Shown here: positions 33,107 to 41,947 of the stretch, piece by piece
Position numbering within the stretch: position 1 is the first letter of the stretch
Layout: the number at the start of each line of letters is the position of its first letter
NCBI RefSeq assembly: GCF_001650635.1
Contig: NZ_LWQU01000011.1
Coordinates: 1-64,000, forward strand
Direction of reading: 5' to 3'
Source of the DNA: Magnetospirillum moscoviense
GTDB taxonomy: Bacteria; Pseudomonadota; Alphaproteobacteria; Rhodospirillales; Magnetospirillaceae
Length of the DNA stretch: 64,000 nucleotides
Notes under the pieces: model-generated
Seen by the model: only the letters and a program-made list of their open reading frames with translations
The model's database searches: none
What the model was told of the DNA's origin: nothing
Program-made: the position numbers and the translations under genes

Positions 33107-33460
33107 ATGAAGAAGATCGGTCTGGCTGTCGCCGCCCTGCTGCTGGCCCCCGTGGTCGCCAACGCCCAGGAGGCTCCGGCCGCCTTCAACCAGTGCAAGG
33201 CTTGCCACAAGGTCGAAGCCGGCAAGCATGGCGTCGGCCCGTCGCTGGCCGGCGTCGCCGGCAAGAAGGCCGGCCACGCCGAAGGCTTCAAGTATTCCGA
33301 GGCCCACAAGGCCTCGGGCCTGACCTGGGACGATGCCACCCTGGGCAAGTACCTGGCCGACCCCAAGGGCACCATCCCCGGCAACAAGATGGCCTTCGCC
33401 GGCCTGAAGAAACCGGAAGACGTCGCCGCCGTCGTCGCCTACCTGAAGACCCTGAAGTAG
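33107..33460 (+). CDS. Class I c-type cytochrome
   Basis: About 117 residues. A signal peptide (KKIGLAVAALLLAPVVANA) directs it to the periplasm. The haem motif is CKACH, followed by the class I fold (HGVGPSLAGVAGKKAG) and a distal Met in NKMAFAGLKK. It is a soluble electron carrier of the c2/c552 type. Three ATGs run together (33101, 33104, 33107); GGGAG ends directly at the first, so the third has the best spacing. No oxidase genes are adjacent. The 262-base gap before it shows nothing recognisable. Confidence 0.92.
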   Translation: MKKIGLAVAALLLAPVVANAQEAPAAFNQCKACHKVEAGKHGVGPSLAGVAGKKAGHAEGFKYSEAHKASGLTWDDATLGKYLADPKGTIPGNKMAFAGLKKPEDVAAVVAYLKTLK

Positions 33461-33466
33461 TCTTCG

Positions 33467-33550
33467 TCCGGTCCGGGCGTTCCCTTGGACGCCCGGACCG
33501 GATATCCGAAGAAAGGCCGCCGCGCGCCCACTGGGCCGGCGGCCTTTTTT
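33467..33550 (+). terminator. Double hairpin terminator after the cytochrome
   Basis: The first stem is a perfect 14-bp repeat, TCCGGTCCGGGCGT (33467-33480) with ACGCCCGGACCGGA (33489-33502). The second is GGCCGCC (33515-33521) with GGCGGCC (33538-33544) followed directly by TTTTTT, a classic Rho-independent terminator. Confidence 0.9.
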
Positions 33551-33608
33551 GTTGTCCGCGTAAAAGTCCTTCGCTTCGCTCAGTGGACTTTATTCACGAG
33601 AGCCTGAT

Positions 33609-34286
33609 TTATCGCTCGAGCGCGTTTTGCAGATCGGCCCGCCACGCCGACACCGAGATCTGGCGGCGCGACGTCACCTCGAGCGCCGCGTCATCCAGGG
33701 CATCGGCACCGGGATGGGCTTGGCGCCAGCGCTCGATCTCGGCATCGCGCTCGCAGGCCAACGCGACGATGATCGGGCGGAACAGCGCCACCAAGGCCGT
33801 CAGCCACGCCCCCACCCGAGCGTGCCGCCCCCCCGTCACCGAGAAATACGGCAGCATGCGGGCGACGGATTCGGCCGAATACCAGGCCTCGCCGGTCACC
33901 CAGCGGTTGGTGGTGAACAATTCCGCCGCGCTGCCATCGGGTCCGAAACCGACGGCGATCAGATGGCAGGGCGCGTCCGGCTCGCCCTCGATTCCGATCA
34001 GCGGACGGATTTCGGGCGGCATGCCCTTGGGCCGCAGGAACAGATGGATGTGGCCGTACTCGTTGCCGCGATGGATGTGATAGTAGAACTGGGAGTGGGT
34101 GGCGAAATCATAGACGTCGCCCTCGGGATAATGGCGAAACGGCGCGACGCGGCCACCGCCGGTCAACAGGCCGGCCGGATCGTCGCCCGCCGCCCGCAGC
34201 GCTTGCTCCAAGCGCGCCACCTCCTCGCCAGCCAGGATCAAGCTGGTCAGTTCGGCGGGAGGCAGCGACTCGAGCAGGGCGGTCAC
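33609..34286 (-). CDS. Protein of unknown function, coupled to a TAXI binding protein
   Basis: 225 residues from a GTG at 34286 that overlaps the stop of the upstream TAXI gene (GTGA). A His-rich core, HSQFYYHIHRGNEYGHIHLF, could bind metal. A hydrophobic helix near residue 160 (WLTALVALFRPIIVALA) may be buried or membrane-associated. No signal peptide. I do not recognise the family with certainty. The tight coupling suggests a shared role with the binding protein. Confidence 0.65.
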   Translation of the reverse strand: MTALLESLPPAELTSLILAGEEVARLEQALRAAGDDPAGLLTGGGRVAPFRHYPEGDVYDFATHSQFYYHIHRGNEYGHIHLFLRPKGMPPEIRPLIGIEGEPDAPCHLIAVGFGPDGSAAELFTTNRWVTGEAWYSAESVARMLPYFSVTGGRHARVGAWLTALVALFRPIIVALACERDAEIERWRQAHPGADALDDAALEVTSRRQISVSAWRADLQNALER

Positions 34287-35299
34287 CTCAGATTGGTCTC
34301 CGTGTAGAAGCGGTCGGCGCCGTCATGCGGCTTGATGGTCAGGCCTTCCTTGGCTGTGGTGTTTTTGGTCAGGCCTTTCAAGACCGGATGCAGGCGGGTG
34401 AACGAACCGAAATTCGCGTGCACCGCCTTCAAGACACCACTGACATCGTCGGCCGACAGCCGGGTGGTGCCGACCAGCACGGCCTTGACCTGCAGCGAGG
34501 CCAGGTCTTCCTTCAGACTTTCATAGGTGCCCTTGCGGATCATGGCATGGGCGAACCACGGCGACCTTTTCAGGAAGGCCTCGGCCCCCTTGATGGACAC
34601 CGGGATGGCCACCGCGTCGCATTCGTCGATCGCCGCCTGGGCCTCGGTCATCGGGTGGATTCCGGTGAAGAAGGCGGCGTCGATATTGCCCTCGCACAGT
34701 TCCACCGCCTGGTCCGACAGGTCCAATTCCACCGCCGGCGACAGGTCGCCCTCGGTCAGGCCGGCGGATTCGATCACGGCCTCGGCCATGCCGCGCTGGA
34801 ACGAACCCGGCCGCCCCAGATTGACCCGCTTGCCCTTGAGGTCGGCCAGGGCCTTGATTGCCGCCCCCTGGCGGGCCAGCACCAGAACCGTCTCGCCGTG
34901 CAGGCTCATGATGGCGCGCAGATCGGGGAACGGCCCCGCTTCCTTGAACCCTTCGCGGCCCTGCACGGCCATTTGTGCCGCCCTGGCCTGCAAGATGGCG
35001 AGGTCGGCCTCGCCGGACCGCAGCGAGGCGATGTTGGCCGCCGATCCCGACGACGGCATCACCGCGCAGCCGCGCCCCTGCGGCCGCTCCTTGTTGAGGA
35101 TGCGGCACACCGCGCCGGCCGCCGGGAAGTAGTAGCCGGTCACCTCGCCCGAGGCGATCACCAGCGGCCGCTGATCGGCCGGAGCGGCCGCCCCCGGAAC
35201 CTGCGCCGTCATCGGCCGCGGTTCGCTGGCTTCACCCGCGACCGGCATGGCCACCACCATCACCATCGTTGCGACCATGGCCGCCTTCAGACACGTCAA
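34283..35299 (-). CDS. TAXI-family TRAP transporter solute-binding protein
   Basis: About 338 residues. A signal peptide (KAAMVATMVMVVAMPVAGEA) leads to a periplasmic binding protein with the TAXI-type pattern SGEVTGYYFPAAGAVC and a later SGSAANIASLRSGEADLAILQ. TRAP systems import organic acids driven by ion gradients, but no TRAP permease gene is present. The proposed start is TTG at 35299, with GGGAGGA seven bases upstream; the longer open frame lacks a site. Binding-protein orphans of this kind can serve as sensors. Confidence 0.8.
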   Translation of the reverse strand: MTCLKAAMVATMVMVVAMPVAGEASEPRPMTAQVPGAAAPADQRPLVIASGEVTGYYFPAAGAVCRILNKERPQGRGCAVMPSSGSAANIASLRSGEADLAILQARAAQMAVQGREGFKEAGPFPDLRAIMSLHGETVLVLARQGAAIKALADLKGKRVNLGRPGSFQRGMAEAVIESAGLTEGDLSPAVELDLSDQAVELCEGNIDAAFFTGIHPMTEAQAAIDECDAVAIPVSIKGAEAFLKRSPWFAHAMIRKGTYESLKEDLASLQVKAVLVGTTRLSADDVSGVLKAVHANFGSFTRLHPVLKGLTKNTTAKEGLTIKPHDGADRFYTETNLR

Positions 35300-35524
35300 C
35301 GGATCATCCTCCCATCCGGGGATTGAAACGGCGGCATCATACGCCCAGACCCGTTCCCGGCAAACCCCCAGCCCGCCTGGCCTGTGCGTATTTATCCACA
35401 AGCCCCCCTGTGCGTATCCGACATAATGAAAAATTCCCTAAAATTTGAGTCAAAAGTGGTTGCCATCGGCTTTCTTCATCGACACAATCGGCGCAACTGA
35501 TAAGGCAACGAACGGGAGGGATGG

Positions 35525-36232
35525 ATGAGGAAGGCAATGCTGCGCATCGCGCTGACGCTGATTTTGTCGGTGCTGTCGCTTCCTGCTTTCGCCATCCAAT
35601 GCGTACCCTACGCCCGCGAAGTTTCCGGCCTTCAGCTGAAGGGTGACGCCTGGCAGTGGTGGAATGCCGCCGCCGGAATCTACGAGCGGGGCCGCACCCC
35701 GCGCGAAGGTGGCGTACTGGTGTTCGCCCGTCAGGGCAAGATGCGCCATGGCCACGTCTCGGTGGTGACCCGCGTGGTCAGCAACCGCGTCATCCTGGTC
35801 GATCACGCCAATTGGGCGCCGATCCGCAGCACCGGCCGCGGTGAAGTCACCACCAACGTCTCCGTCATCGACATGTCGCCGAAGAACGACTGGAGCCAGG
35901 TGCGCGTGTGGTACGCCGCCGTCGGCGATTACGGCAACCGGACCTATCGCACCGACGGTTTCGTCTGGCAGCCCGGCAACCTTGGCAATTCCAAGAAGCC
36001 GGCCATCCAGCAGGCAGCCCTGACCCGCGCGGTCGAAATGTTCCCCGAGCCGCAGGCCACCAAGGCCGAGCCGGTGGCCGTCGCCCACACGGTCGCCGTT
36101 CCGGCTGCCATCACCCAGCCGGCCGAGATCGAGGTCGCCGCCGCCCCGGCCGCCACCACCGACACCGGCATGGTCCGCGTCGCCAAGGCGATGTTCCGCC
36201 GCGCCGCCGCCGACGCCCTGCCCTTTAACTAA
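35525..36232 (+). CDS. Secreted CHAP-domain protein
   Basis: 235 residues with a signal peptide (about the first 23, ending PAFA). The CHAP amidase/peptidase signature is visible: catalytic Cys in IQCVPYARE, His in RHGHVSVVTRV, and an Asn/His block (VDHANW). The C-terminal third is low-complexity Ala/Val/Pro sequence. Probably a periplasmic peptidoglycan hydrolase. GGGAGGG lies just before the start. A 123-base AT-richer leader precedes it. Confidence 0.85.
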   Translation: MRKAMLRIALTLILSVLSLPAFAIQCVPYAREVSGLQLKGDAWQWWNAAAGIYERGRTPREGGVLVFARQGKMRHGHVSVVTRVVSNRVILVDHANWAPIRSTGRGEVTTNVSVIDMSPKNDWSQVRVWYAAVGDYGNRTYRTDGFVWQPGNLGNSKKPAIQQAALTRAVEMFPEPQATKAEPVAVAHTVAVPAAITQPAEIEVAAAPAATTDTGMVRVAKAMFRRAAADALPFN

Positions 36233-36305
36233 TCCGCCTTTTGTCGCCGCACCCCATCGGATATGGTAGGGCCGCAACGGTTCTTCCTTGGGGTTTCGCG
36301 ACAGG

Positions 36306-38429
36306 ATGAAACTTGCCCACGACATGTCTGTTCCCACCCCGCACGAGCTTGACCAACTGGTCGATCTTTGCGGTGACCTGCTGTGTCTGTGTCGGGGCAG
36401 CCGCATCGCCTGGATCAACCGTGCCGGCGCCGACCTGTTGGGCCACGCTGCCGCTGACCTGATCGGCCGCCCCTTCACCGACCTGCTTCACGAAGATCAC
36501 CGCACCCGTCTGCGCAAGGGGCTTGACCCGCTGGCCGATCCGTCGTGCGGCGCGCCTCTGATGCTGCGGGCCGCCGACGGGGCCTGGCATACCATGCGGC
36601 TGTCGGGACGCGATCTGGGCGACGGGGCCTTCGCCATCGCCGCCTGCGCGCTGAGCGGCTCGATTCCGGCGGTGGATTCGCTGGTCCGCTCGGTCCATCG
36701 GCTGGAGGAGCGCACCCGCGAGCTCAGCCGCATCGCCCGCCGCAACGACTTGTCGGCCCAGGTGTTCCAGACCGCCTCGGAAGGCATCATGGTGCTGGAT
36801 TCCGACCTGCGCATCACCACCGTCAATCCCGCCTTCACCCAGATCACCGGGTGGCTGCCGTCGGAAGTGATCGGCCGCAAGCCGCCGCAATTGACCCAGG
36901 ACGGCATGGACCACCAGGCCGGCCTGCTGATGTATGACACCGCGCGCACCTCGGGCCGCTGGCAGGGCGAGCAATGGAACGTGCGCCGCGACGGCGAGCG
37001 TTATGCCGAACGCGTCGGCATCTCGACCATCCATGACGAGGAAGGCGAGCTGCGTCAGTACGTGGTGGTGTTCTCGGACATCACCCAGCGCAAGCTCGAC
37101 GAGGAACGCATCCGCAAGCAGGCGAATTACGACGCCCTGACCACCCTGCCCAACCGCGCCTTGTTCCTGGACCGTCTGGCCATGGCGGTCAGCCAGGGCG
37201 AACGCAACGGCCAGATGGTCGGTCTGATGTTCATCGACCTCGACGGCTTCAAGCTGGTGAACGACACGCTGGGCCACGACATGGGCGACCTGCTGTTGCA
37301 GGAAGCCGGCCGCCGGCTGTCGGGCTGCATCCGTTCCGGCGACACCGTGGCCCGCCTGGGCGGCGACGAGTTCACCATCTTGATGCCCAATCTGGGCACC
37401 TATCAGAATGCCCCGCTGGTAGCCGGCCGCGTGCTGGAATCCCTGAAGAAACCGTTCGACCTGGCCGGCAAGGAAGCCTTCGTGTCGGGCTCGATCGGCA
37501 TCACCGTGTTCCCGGACGATGCCGGCGATGCCGCCACCATGCTGAAGAACGCCGACGCCGCCATGTACCGTGCCAAGGAACTGGGCAAGGCCAACTTCCA
37601 GTTCTACACCGCCGACATGAACGCCGCCGTCGAAGAGCGTCTGGCCATCAAGAACGGCCTGTTGCGCGCCATCGAGCTGGATGAACTGGCGCTGCATTTC
37701 CAGCCCAAGCAGGATTTGAACACCGGGGCCATCACCGGCGTCGAGGCGCTGCTGCGCTGGAACGCGGCCGATCTGGGCGTGGTGTCGCCGGCCAAGTTCA
37801 TTCCGGTGATGGAGGAATCCGGCCTGATGGGCCGGATCGGCGAATGGGCTATCGACGCCGCCTGTCGGCAATATCGGTCATGGACCGATCGCTCGATGAT
37901 GGCGCCGCGCATCGCCATCAACCTGTCGGTGCGCCAGTTGCGCGCCCCCGGTTTCGTCGAAATGGTCGAACGCATCCTGCACCGCTGCGGCATCGGCCCC
38001 GAGGCGCTGGAATTCGAGATCACCGAAGGCATGGTCGCCAAGGACACCAAGAACGCCGTCGCCCTGTTGAACCGCCTGTCGGACATGGGCATCCGCCTGT
38101 CGATGGATGATTTCGGCACCGGCACCTCGTCCTTGTCGGTGATCCGCATTTTCCCGGTCGATTCCATCAAGATCGACCGCGCCTTCATCGCCGACCTGGG
38201 CACCGACCCTGACAGTGCGGCCATCACCCGGACCATCATTTCCATGGGCCATTCGCTAAGGCGGCGCATTATCGCCGAAGGTGTCGAGACCAAGGACCAA
38301 CTCGACGCGCTGCGCGACATGGGCTGCGACGAAATCCAGGGCTATGTTCTGGCCCCGCCGCTGCCAGCGGCCGAGTTGGAGCGGGTGCTGATGACCTTGG
38401 GCAACGGGCAGCCACCCGATTCACCCTAG
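36306..38429 (+). CDS. PAS-PAS-GGDEF-EAL cyclic-di-GMP enzyme
   Basis: About 707 residues, cytoplasmic. Two PAS domains (about 10-110 and 155-265) precede a GGDEF domain (RLGGDEFTIL, with an inhibitory-site RSGD before it) and an EAL domain (GVEALLRW, DDFGTGTSSLSVIR, EGVET). All catalytic residues of both domains are present, so it may both make and break c-di-GMP, with PAS input deciding. The start at 36306 is an ATG; the frame also opens at a TTG at 36288. A strong terminator follows. Confidence 0.9.
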   Translation: MKLAHDMSVPTPHELDQLVDLCGDLLCLCRGSRIAWINRAGADLLGHAAADLIGRPFTDLLHEDHRTRLRKGLDPLADPSCGAPLMLRAADGAWHTMRLSGRDLGDGAFAIAACALSGSIPAVDSLVRSVHRLEERTRELSRIARRNDLSAQVFQTASEGIMVLDSDLRITTVNPAFTQITGWLPSEVIGRKPPQLTQDGMDHQAGLLMYDTARTSGRWQGEQWNVRRDGERYAERVGISTIHDEEGELRQYVVVFSDITQRKLDEERIRKQANYDALTTLPNRALFLDRLAMAVSQGERNGQMVGLMFIDLDGFKLVNDTLGHDMGDLLLQEAGRRLSGCIRSGDTVARLGGDEFTILMPNLGTYQNAPLVAGRVLESLKKPFDLAGKEAFVSGSIGITVFPDDAGDAATMLKNADAAMYRAKELGKANFQFYTADMNAAVEERLAIKNGLLRAIELDELALHFQPKQDLNTGAITGVEALLRWNAADLGVVSPAKFIPVMEESGLMGRIGEWAIDAACRQYRSWTDRSMMAPRIAINLSVRQLRAPGFVEMVERILHRCGIGPEALEFEITEGMVAKDTKNAVALLNRLSDMGIRLSMDDFGTGTSSLSVIRIFPVDSIKIDRAFIADLGTDPDSAAITRTIISMGHSLRRRIIAEGVETKDQLDALRDMGCDEIQGYVLAPPLPAAELERVLMTLGNGQPPDSP

Positions 38430-38445
38430 ATTCACTCCAATGTAC

Positions 38446-38466
38446 CCCCCTTTCGGGGGGTTTTTT
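38446..38466 (+). terminator. Rho-independent terminator after the GGDEF-EAL gene
   Basis: A CCCCCC/GGGGGG stem with a TTTC loop is followed by TTTTTT, about 15 bases past the stop codon. Confidence 0.9.
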
Positions 38467-38510
38467 GTTATGCTGCAGTGCAAGGGTAGGACAAAACCTA
38501 CTCTTTTCAT

Positions 38511-38538
38511 TTGCGTTTCCGGATAATAACGCTAATAT
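38511..38538 (+). promoter_or_regulatory. Candidate promoter for the atypical response regulator
   Basis: TTGCGT (38511-38516) and TAATAT (38533-38538) with a 16-base spacer lie in an AT-rich stretch between the terminator and the ATG at 38596. A short inverted repeat, GTAGG/CCTAC (38486-38501), lies just upstream. Confidence 0.5.
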
Positions 38539-38595
38539 ACCCTCCCACTGGGCAGGGCCATTGGGAGTCCGTGCGCCCGGGAGGAAACAAACACA

Positions 38596-39225
38596 ATGGG
38601 CGCGCAAGCCAACCGACCGATCGACATCGTCATCGCCGAGAAAAATCCGCTTTTGCAAAGCAGCCTCGTCAAACTGTTCGCAGGGGACGAACGATTTTGC
38701 CTGGTCGCCGTCACCGACGACGGCGAACGCTTCATGGAAGCGGTCGAGCGTCTGCCGTTCGACGTCGGCATCATCGGCTGGGAAATGCCCTATATGGACG
38801 GCCGCGCCGTGCTTCAGGCGATGCGCGGCAAGGCCGACAGCCCGCGCCTGATCGTCTATACCGGCAGCCCCAACCCCGACGTGCCGCGCCAGGCCATGAC
38901 CCTGGGCGCCGCCGGCTTCTGCTCGAAGCGCGAGCCGCCGGAACAATTGATCGACACCATCCAGGCGGTGGCCGCCGGGCGCATGGTGTTCCCGTTCATC
39001 GACGTCTCCAGCCTGGCGTCCGACCCGCTGGCCGGCCTGACGCCCAGAGAACGCGAGTTGCTGGCCGCCTTGGCCGGCGGCCTGACCAACCAGCAGATGG
39101 CCAGCCAGCTGGACATTTCGCTCAACACCGTCAAGTTCCACCTGAAGAACCTGTACGACAAGCTGGGCGTCGGCAACCGCGCCCAGGCGGTGGCCTTCTA
39201 CCTCAAGGGCCGCGATAACAGGTAA
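38596..39225 (+). CDS. LuxR-type regulator with atypical receiver domain
   Basis: 209 residues. The N-terminal domain has the receiver fold (start DIVIAEKNPLL, end FCSKREPPEQ with the conserved Lys) but the position of the phosphoacceptor Asp is Gly: VGIIGWEMPYMDG where xxxDxEMP is expected. The acidic pair near the start is also reduced to AEKN. The C-terminal LuxR helix-turn-helix is complete (LTPRERELLAALAGGLTNQQ, NTVKFHLKNLYDKLG). It probably acts without Asp phosphorylation. No kinase gene is coupled to it. Confidence 0.85.
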   Translation: MGAQANRPIDIVIAEKNPLLQSSLVKLFAGDERFCLVAVTDDGERFMEAVERLPFDVGIIGWEMPYMDGRAVLQAMRGKADSPRLIVYTGSPNPDVPRQAMTLGAAGFCSKREPPEQLIDTIQAVAAGRMVFPFIDVSSLASDPLAGLTPRERELLAALAGGLTNQQMASQLDISLNTVKFHLKNLYDKLGVGNRAQAVAFYLKGRDNR

Positions 39226-39257
39226 AGCGCGGTTCAGGCAGCGTTCATGTCGTCTTG

Positions 39258-39284
39258 GCGAGAATGGGACATTCCCATTCTCGC
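39258..39284. promoter_or_regulatory. Perfect 12-bp inverted repeat before cytochrome b561
   Basis: GCGAGAATGGGA (39258-39269) and TCCCATTCTCGC (39273-39284) are separated by CAT. It ends 12 bases before the ATG at 39297 and overlaps the ribosome-site region. It could be an operator or an mRNA hairpin; there is no T-run. Confidence 0.5.
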
Positions 39285-39296
39285 GGAGACACGCTG

Positions 39297-39830
39297 ATGA
39301 AACCCGTCACCTACAATCCCACCATCAAGACCCTGCATTGGCTGATGGCCTTGCTGATCATCGGCCTGTGGGTGCTGGGCCAGGTGATGGGCGAACTGCC
39401 GAAGGGCGACTTCCGCGGCCAGGTGTTCGGCTGGCACAAGGAACTGGGCGTGGTGATCCTGATCCTGGTGTCGGCTCGCCTGACCTGGCGTCTGGGCGCC
39501 GGAGTGCCGGCCCTGCCCGACACCATGCAAGGGCGCGAACGAGCCGCCGCCCATGCCGGCCATATCCTGCTGTACCTGCTGATGATCCTGCTGCCCATCG
39601 ACGGCATCTTGCTGTCGCAAAGCGGCGGCCGGGCGGTGATGCTGGCCGGCTGGCAGCTTCCCACCCTGATCGGCAAGAACGAGGGCCTGCACGAATTGTT
39701 CGAGGGCGCGCACGAGGTCATGGCCTGGGGCCTGGCCATCCTGCTGCTCGGGCATGTCGGCGCGGCGCTGCGCCACCATTATATCCTGCGCGACACGGTG
39801 CTGACCCGCATGCTTCCGGGTAGGGACTGA
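39297..39830 (+). CDS. Cytochrome b561 family protein
   Basis: 177 residues with four membrane helices (first LHWLMALLIIGLWVLGQVMG, last HEVMAWGLAILLLGHVGAAL). Haem-binding His residues are seen in LHW, GWHKELG, HAGH and LLLGHVG. The bacterial diheme b561 group shuttles electrons between quinol and periplasmic acceptors. It precedes the cbb operon but is separated from it by 168 bases. Confidence 0.88.
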   Translation: MKPVTYNPTIKTLHWLMALLIIGLWVLGQVMGELPKGDFRGQVFGWHKELGVVILILVSARLTWRLGAGVPALPDTMQGRERAAAHAGHILLYLLMILLPIDGILLSQSGGRAVMLAGWQLPTLIGKNEGLHELFEGAHEVMAWGLAILLLGHVGAALRHHYILRDTVLTRMLPGRD

Positions 39831-39998
39831 CCACCCAGTCGTTCACGGTGTGACAGAAATATTGACTCCCCCTCCCCGCTCGGGCAGGTTGACGCCCCTC
39901 CACAAGAGATTGGCGTCACCTCCGGGTGGGTGTTCCCTCCGTGGCCCCTCCCGACGACAGTAAGGAAAAACAGAATTCCTGTGGGAGGAAGCCTGGGG

Positions 39999-40973
39999 AT
40001 GACGGAGCTGAAGGACGTGCGGACCAGCCGCATGATCTCTGCCTACGATCTGCGCCGCGCCACCGAGGCCGCCGCCCGGGCTGCCTATGCCTGGATTGGG
40101 CGTGGCGACAAAAGCCAGGGTGATTCGGCGGCCATTTCCGCCCTTGAATCCGAATTGGCCAATCTGGGCCTGGACGCCCGCATCCTGATCGGCGAAGGCC
40201 CGCGCGAGGAAACCAGCCAGCTTTACCACGGCCAGCGTTTCGGCGATCCCGGCCGACTGGTTCGCTGGGACATCGCCGTCGATCCGGTCGAAGGCACCAG
40301 CTTCCTGGCCAAGGGCATGACCAACGCCCTGGCCTGCCTGGCCATCGCGCCGACCGGCACGTTGTTCGCCCCCGGCCCGGCTTTCTATATGGAAAAGTTC
40401 GCAGCCCCCCCGGCCGCCAAGGGTCGCATCGACCCCGACGCTCCGGTCGAGGACAAGCTGAAGGCGCTGTCCGACATCCTGGCCAAGCCGGTCGAGGACC
40501 TGACCATCTATGTGCTGGAAAAGCCGCGCCACCGCGATCTGGTCGAGCGCATCCACGCCCTTGGCGCGCGCGTCGCGCTATATCCGGCCGGCGATGTCGC
40601 CGGCGCGCTGATGGCGGCCATTCCTGGCTCGGGCATCGACGCCCTGATGGGCACCGGCGGCTGCCCCGAGGGCATGCTGTCGGCGGCAGCCATCAAGGTG
40701 ATGGGCGGCGAGTTCATGGCCCGCATCGACCCGCAGTTGGCGACCGAACGCCGTGCCGTCGAAGCCGCCGGCATCGACCAGCAGCGCTGGTGGAAGGTGG
40801 ACGAGTTGGTCCGCTCGGACGACGTGGTGTTCTGCGCCACCGGCATCACCACCGGCCTGCTGCTGGAAGGCATCGAGCGCACCGCCACCCACGAACGGAC
40901 CCAGACCCTGCTGGTGGGCGGCGGCGCCGACGAGCGCCAGTTGCTGACCAGCTGGCATCGGCGCGCAAAGTGA
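39999..40973 (+). CDS. glpX: Fructose-1,6-bisphosphatase, class II (GlpX type)
   Basis: 324 residues. Hydrolyses fructose-1,6-bisphosphate (and often sedoheptulose-bisphosphate). Metal-binding blocks GEGPREE, WDIAVDPVEGTS and GTGGCPEGMLSAAAIKVMGG identify the class II enzyme. First gene of the Calvin-cycle unit; GGGAGGA precedes its ATG. prk starts 11 bases after it. In this context it takes the CbbF role. Confidence 0.93.
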   Translation: MTELKDVRTSRMISAYDLRRATEAAARAAYAWIGRGDKSQGDSAAISALESELANLGLDARILIGEGPREETSQLYHGQRFGDPGRLVRWDIAVDPVEGTSFLAKGMTNALACLAIAPTGTLFAPGPAFYMEKFAAPPAAKGRIDPDAPVEDKLKALSDILAKPVEDLTIYVLEKPRHRDLVERIHALGARVALYPAGDVAGALMAAIPGSGIDALMGTGGCPEGMLSAAAIKVMGGEFMARIDPQLATERRAVEAAGIDQQRWWKVDELVRSDDVVFCATGITTGLLLEGIERTATHERTQTLLVGGGADERQLLTSWHRRAK

Positions 40974-40984
40974 GGGACCCGATC

Positions 40985-41926
40985 ATGCCCAACAATCGCG
41001 TCGTCGATCGCCCGATCATTCTGGGTCTTGTCGGCGATTCCGCCGCCGGTAAAAGCACGCTGGCCAAAGGGATCGTGTCGATCCTGGGGCCGGACCGGGT
41101 GGCCTTGCTGCAATCGGACGATTACCACCGTTATTCCCGCTCGGAACGGCGCCGCTTCGGCGTCAGCGCCCCGGACCCGGCCGCCAACTATCTGGACATC
41201 CTGGAACAGCATGTCTGCTTGCTGCGCCAGGGCAAGCCCATTCTGAAGCCGGTCTACGACCACATGCGCGGTACGCTGGAACGCCCCGTTCTGCTGGAAC
41301 CCAAGCCGTTCATCATCGTCGAGGGCTTGCTGGGCTACCACACCCGGGCACTGCGCGACTGCTTCGACGTCAAGGTGTTCGTCGATCCCGACGAGGCGCT
41401 GCGGGTCAAGTGGAAGATGGCCCGCGACTGCGCCGAGCGCGGCTATAGCGAGGACGAGGTCAAGCTGTCGCTGGAGCGCCGCGCCGAGGACAGCCAGGCC
41501 CATATCCATCCGCAACGGACCTTCGCCGACATCGTGGTCCGCTTCGCCCCGCCCGAGACCCAGCCCGATGAATGCGGTGCGCGCTTGAATGCCCGCCACC
41601 TGCTGCGCCCGACCCTGCCCCACCCCGATCTGGGCCCGGTGCTGGATGCCGGCGGCAAGTCGGGCTTCCGTCTGGCCCTGGCCCGCGACACCGACGGTAA
41701 GCCGGTCGATGTGCTGGACATCGCGGGCGACATCGAATCGCGACGCGCCAAGGCGGTGGAAGACCTGCTGTGGAGCCTGATCCCCGAGGCCCACCATCTG
41801 CGCGCCCCCCTGGGCCAGTTCATCGACCATGCCGGCCAGCCGGCGCAAAGTCACTCGCTGGCCCTGTCGCAATTGCTGCTCACCTACCACCTGGTCAAGG
41901 CCGCCCTTGGCCATTTCGCCCGTTAA
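40985..41926 (+). CDS. prk: Phosphoribulokinase
   Basis: 313 residues. Makes ribulose-1,5-bisphosphate from ribulose-5-phosphate and ATP. The P-loop GDSAAGKST, the SDDYHRYSRSERR block and IIVEGLLGYH are typical. Only Calvin-cycle organisms need this enzyme, which makes the operon's role clear. Start ATG at 40985 follows glpX by 11 bases; tkt begins 21 bases after its stop. The CbbP role. Confidence 0.94.
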   Translation: MPNNRVVDRPIILGLVGDSAAGKSTLAKGIVSILGPDRVALLQSDDYHRYSRSERRRFGVSAPDPAANYLDILEQHVCLLRQGKPILKPVYDHMRGTLERPVLLEPKPFIIVEGLLGYHTRALRDCFDVKVFVDPDEALRVKWKMARDCAERGYSEDEVKLSLERRAEDSQAHIHPQRTFADIVVRFAPPETQPDECGARLNARHLLRPTLPHPDLGPVLDAGGKSGFRLALARDTDGKPVDVLDIAGDIESRRAKAVEDLLWSLIPEAHHLRAPLGQFIDHAGQPAQSHSLALSQLLLTYHLVKAALGHFAR

Positions 41927-41947
41927 CCGGTAAAGGACCCCCCGACG

